Shown here: positions 14,864 to 16,034 of the stretch, piece after piece
Layout: every line of letters begins with the position of its first letter
Position numbering within the stretch: the stretch's first letter is position 1
Source of the DNA: a bacterium UBA4637
GTDB lineage: Bacteria > Bacteroidota > Bacteroidia > Bacteroidales > Bacteroidaceae
Assembly (NCBI GenBank): GCA_002405875.1
Contig: DHMR01000016.1
Span: forward strand, 15,554 to 31,587
DNA: 16,034 nt
Direction of reading: 5' to 3'
Position numbers and translations under genes: made by a program
Notes under the pieces: generated by a model
The model's input: only the letters and a program-made list of their open reading frames with translations
The model's database searches: none
What the model was told of the DNA's origin: nothing

Positions 14864-15776
14864 AATTGACAACCTCTTGGATCACAGAGATTTGATACGA
14901 CCCTTTTGGCGTATTCATCAATCTTCCGTCGATGCCAATCAATGCATGAGAAGCCTCTACAATCTCCACTTCCCTGGTACGATAAGGATGTACGCTCTTA
15001 TGATTGAGAAACTTACCTTTCACAAAGAGATAGATGCCCTCAAAGAGCTGCGTCATCTGTGGGTGATAAACGACGGATACATCCAACAACCCATTGTAAG
15101 GTACGGCATTAGGTGTCTGCCCATAACCTGTGGCATTGCCGATGCAAACGGTCATCACTCTACGTTTGATGACATCAGAGTTGATCTTGATATGCATCTT
15201 GTAGTCGAGGCGCTGGAAAGTCATGAGTATAAAGGAGAAGAGGAACGAGAGCGTACGGGAACCGAAAACATGATGGGTCTTGCGACGCAAGTTCATGATA
15301 GCAGCAATCAATCCGATGTTGATGCAGTTGAGGAAATAGCGATGACATTTCTCTCCCTTCTTGTTGGTATAGCGAATGCAACCGAGGTCTATCTTTCTGA
15401 TACGGCGCAACTTGAGTGAGGCGACAGTTTGTTCGATGTCGCTATCGCTGAAGCCCCAGAAATGAGCAAAGTCGTTCATCAAGCCATTCGGTATCACGCC
15501 CAATGCCACTTGGTCACGTTCCTCTTGGTTTATCTGCATCAAGCAGTTGACGGCATCGTTGAGCGCAGAGTCTCCGCCCACGATGACTATCGTCTTATAG
15601 CCATTGTTGACAAACATCTTAACCAGTCGCTCCACGCTTTTCTGGTTCTCGCTCTGCACGAAGTCGTAGTCTATCCGCTGTTGCTTTAAGACCTTCTCGA
15701 TCTTTTCCCAGCGCTTGTTGCTACGCCAACCTCCACGAGGACAATAAAGAAGTCCCCACTTGTTCTCATTCACCAT
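14847..15776 (-). CDS. Diacylglycerol kinase-family lipid kinase (YegS/DgkB-like)
   Basis: The 309-residue protein is a soluble DAGK_cat-type kinase that would phosphorylate a lipid such as diacylglycerol or a sphingoid base with ATP. Relative to the ATG start, the nucleotide-binding motif is GGDSALNDAVN (67-77) where the family consensus is about GGDGTLNEVVN. Next come IPNGLMNDFAHFWG (95-108; consensus PxGTxNDFA), NATGYGQTPNAVPYNGLLDV and the C-terminal GIDGRLM. Gly-to-Ser, Thr-to-Ala and Glu-to-Asp changes in the first motif are notable but may be usual in this Bacteroidota branch. I start at ATG 15776; an in-frame TTG lies at 15785. It follows miaA on the same strand after 78 bp without a clear terminator, so it may be read from the miaA transcript. 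It is convergent with the Crp/Fnr gene. Confidence 0.85.
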   Translation of the reverse strand: MVNENKWGLLYCPRGGWRSNKRWEKIEKVLKQQRIDYDFVQSENQKSVERLVKMFVNNGYKTIVIVGGDSALNDAVNCLMQINQEERDQVALGVIPNGLMNDFAHFWGFSDSDIEQTVASLKLRRIRKIDLGCIRYTNKKGEKCHRYFLNCINIGLIAAIMNLRRKTHHVFGSRTLSFLFSFILMTFQRLDYKMHIKINSDVIKRRVMTVCIGNATGYGQTPNAVPYNGLLDVSVVYHPQMTQLFEGIYLFVKGKFLNHKSVHPYRTREVEIVEASHALIGIDGRLMNTPKGSYQISVIQEVVNFLIPA

Positions 15777-15820
15777 TCCGTTCAATATTTTTTAAATCAT
15801 CATTCCATTTGTATCTCATT

Positions 15821-15837
15821 CACATCAAAAAGATGTG
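15821..15837. repeat. Short hairpin between miaA and the lipid kinase gene
   Basis: CACATC (15821-15826) and GATGTG (15832-15837) form a perfect 6-bp inverted repeat around five A (five T on the - strand). No T-run follows in the transcribed direction, so I do not call it a terminator. It may be a small processing or operator element, or chance. Confidence 0.35.
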
Positions 15838-15854
15838 CAAGTCACTGTCACAGG

Positions 15855-16034
15855 TCACACTTGCTTCATCAAGTCCAACACCTGCCCCACTTTCTGCTCC
15901 ATCGGCTGCAAGGCATCTATCCAATGAATGGTAAAGCCTCGTCGCTCCATGCCTCGGAACCAAGTCATCTGTCGCTTGGCAAACTGATGGATGGCTATCT
16001 CCAAGCCTCGGAACATCTCATCGTAGGTGGTCTT
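15855..16034 (-). CDS. tRNA dimethylallyltransferase MiaA, C-terminal 59 residues (cut by window edge)
   Basis: On the - strand an open frame enters from the right edge and ends with TGA at 15857-15855. The residues include FAKRQMTWFRGMERRGF and TIHWID, the conserved C-terminal signature of MiaA, which transfers an isoprenyl group to N6 of A37 in tRNAs reading UNN codons. The catalytic N-terminal part, with the P-loop and the tRNA-binding core, lies outside the window. The lipid kinase gene follows 78 bp downstream in the same direction. Confidence 0.9.
   Translation of the reverse strand, partial: KTTYDEMFRGLEIAIHQFAKRQMTWFRGMERRGFTIHWIDALQPMEQKVGQVLDLMKQV

Noticed and set aside
15821..15837. 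Terminator after miaA
   Set aside because: The hairpin has only 6 bp and no T-run after it in the direction of miaA transcription.

Overview
The window looks like chromosomal DNA from a Bacteroidota bacterium, most likely Prevotella/Segatella. This rests on a SusC/SusD pair with SPII lipoproteins, A-rich leaders with almost no Shine-Dalgarno sites, promoters of the Bacteroidota type (TTTG, about 19 nt, TAnnTTTG), a T9SS-like C-terminal tail on a secreted enzyme, and a Bacteroidales-type glycogen gene cluster. The genus assignment is an inference from protein character; no database was consulted.

Left part (1-9068, + strand): a 491-bp leader without a credible gene carries 22-bp tandem repeats, an inverted-repeat element and a promoter. 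It is followed by a polysaccharide utilisation locus. A SusC-like TonB-dependent transporter (492-3794), a SusD-like lipoprotein (3816-5657) and a third surface lipoprotein (5692-7296; two FN3-like domains plus a beta-helix/DUF4957-DUF5123-type region) form a tight operon closed by a strong terminator. A separately promoted GH28 pectinase (7497-9068) with all four GH28 active-site motifs follows. The likely substrate is pectin (homogalacturonan or rhamnogalacturonan): the GH28 enzyme cuts outside the cell, the lipoproteins bind the products, and SusC imports them. The locus regulator and other enzymes are not in the window.

Middle part (9159-13875, - strand): a three-gene glycogen operon reads GH133-type debranching enzyme, then GT5/GT4-type glycogen synthase-like glycosyltransferase, then GH57 amylase-like protein. 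It starts at a textbook Bacteroidota promoter (13922-13952) and ends at a bidirectional terminator shared with the GH28 gene. The GH57 protein has Ser and Glu where active GH57 amylases have the nucleophile Glu and acid/base Asp, and it ends in a coiled coil and a Lys/Ala/Pro tail. The debranching enzyme has Asn in the usual WMD motif. The glycosyltransferase keeps its motifs. This suggests the operon makes glycogen with accessory proteins that may bind rather than cut it; this is the most interesting lead here.

Right part (14085-16034): divergent from the glycogen operon lies a Crp/Fnr-family regulator (+), a positional candidate for controlling it. Convergent to the regulator is a diacylglycerol kinase-family lipid kinase (-), whose stop codon sits in a 17-bp triplicated repeat. 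The last 180 bp hold the 3' end of miaA (-), which is cut by the window edge.
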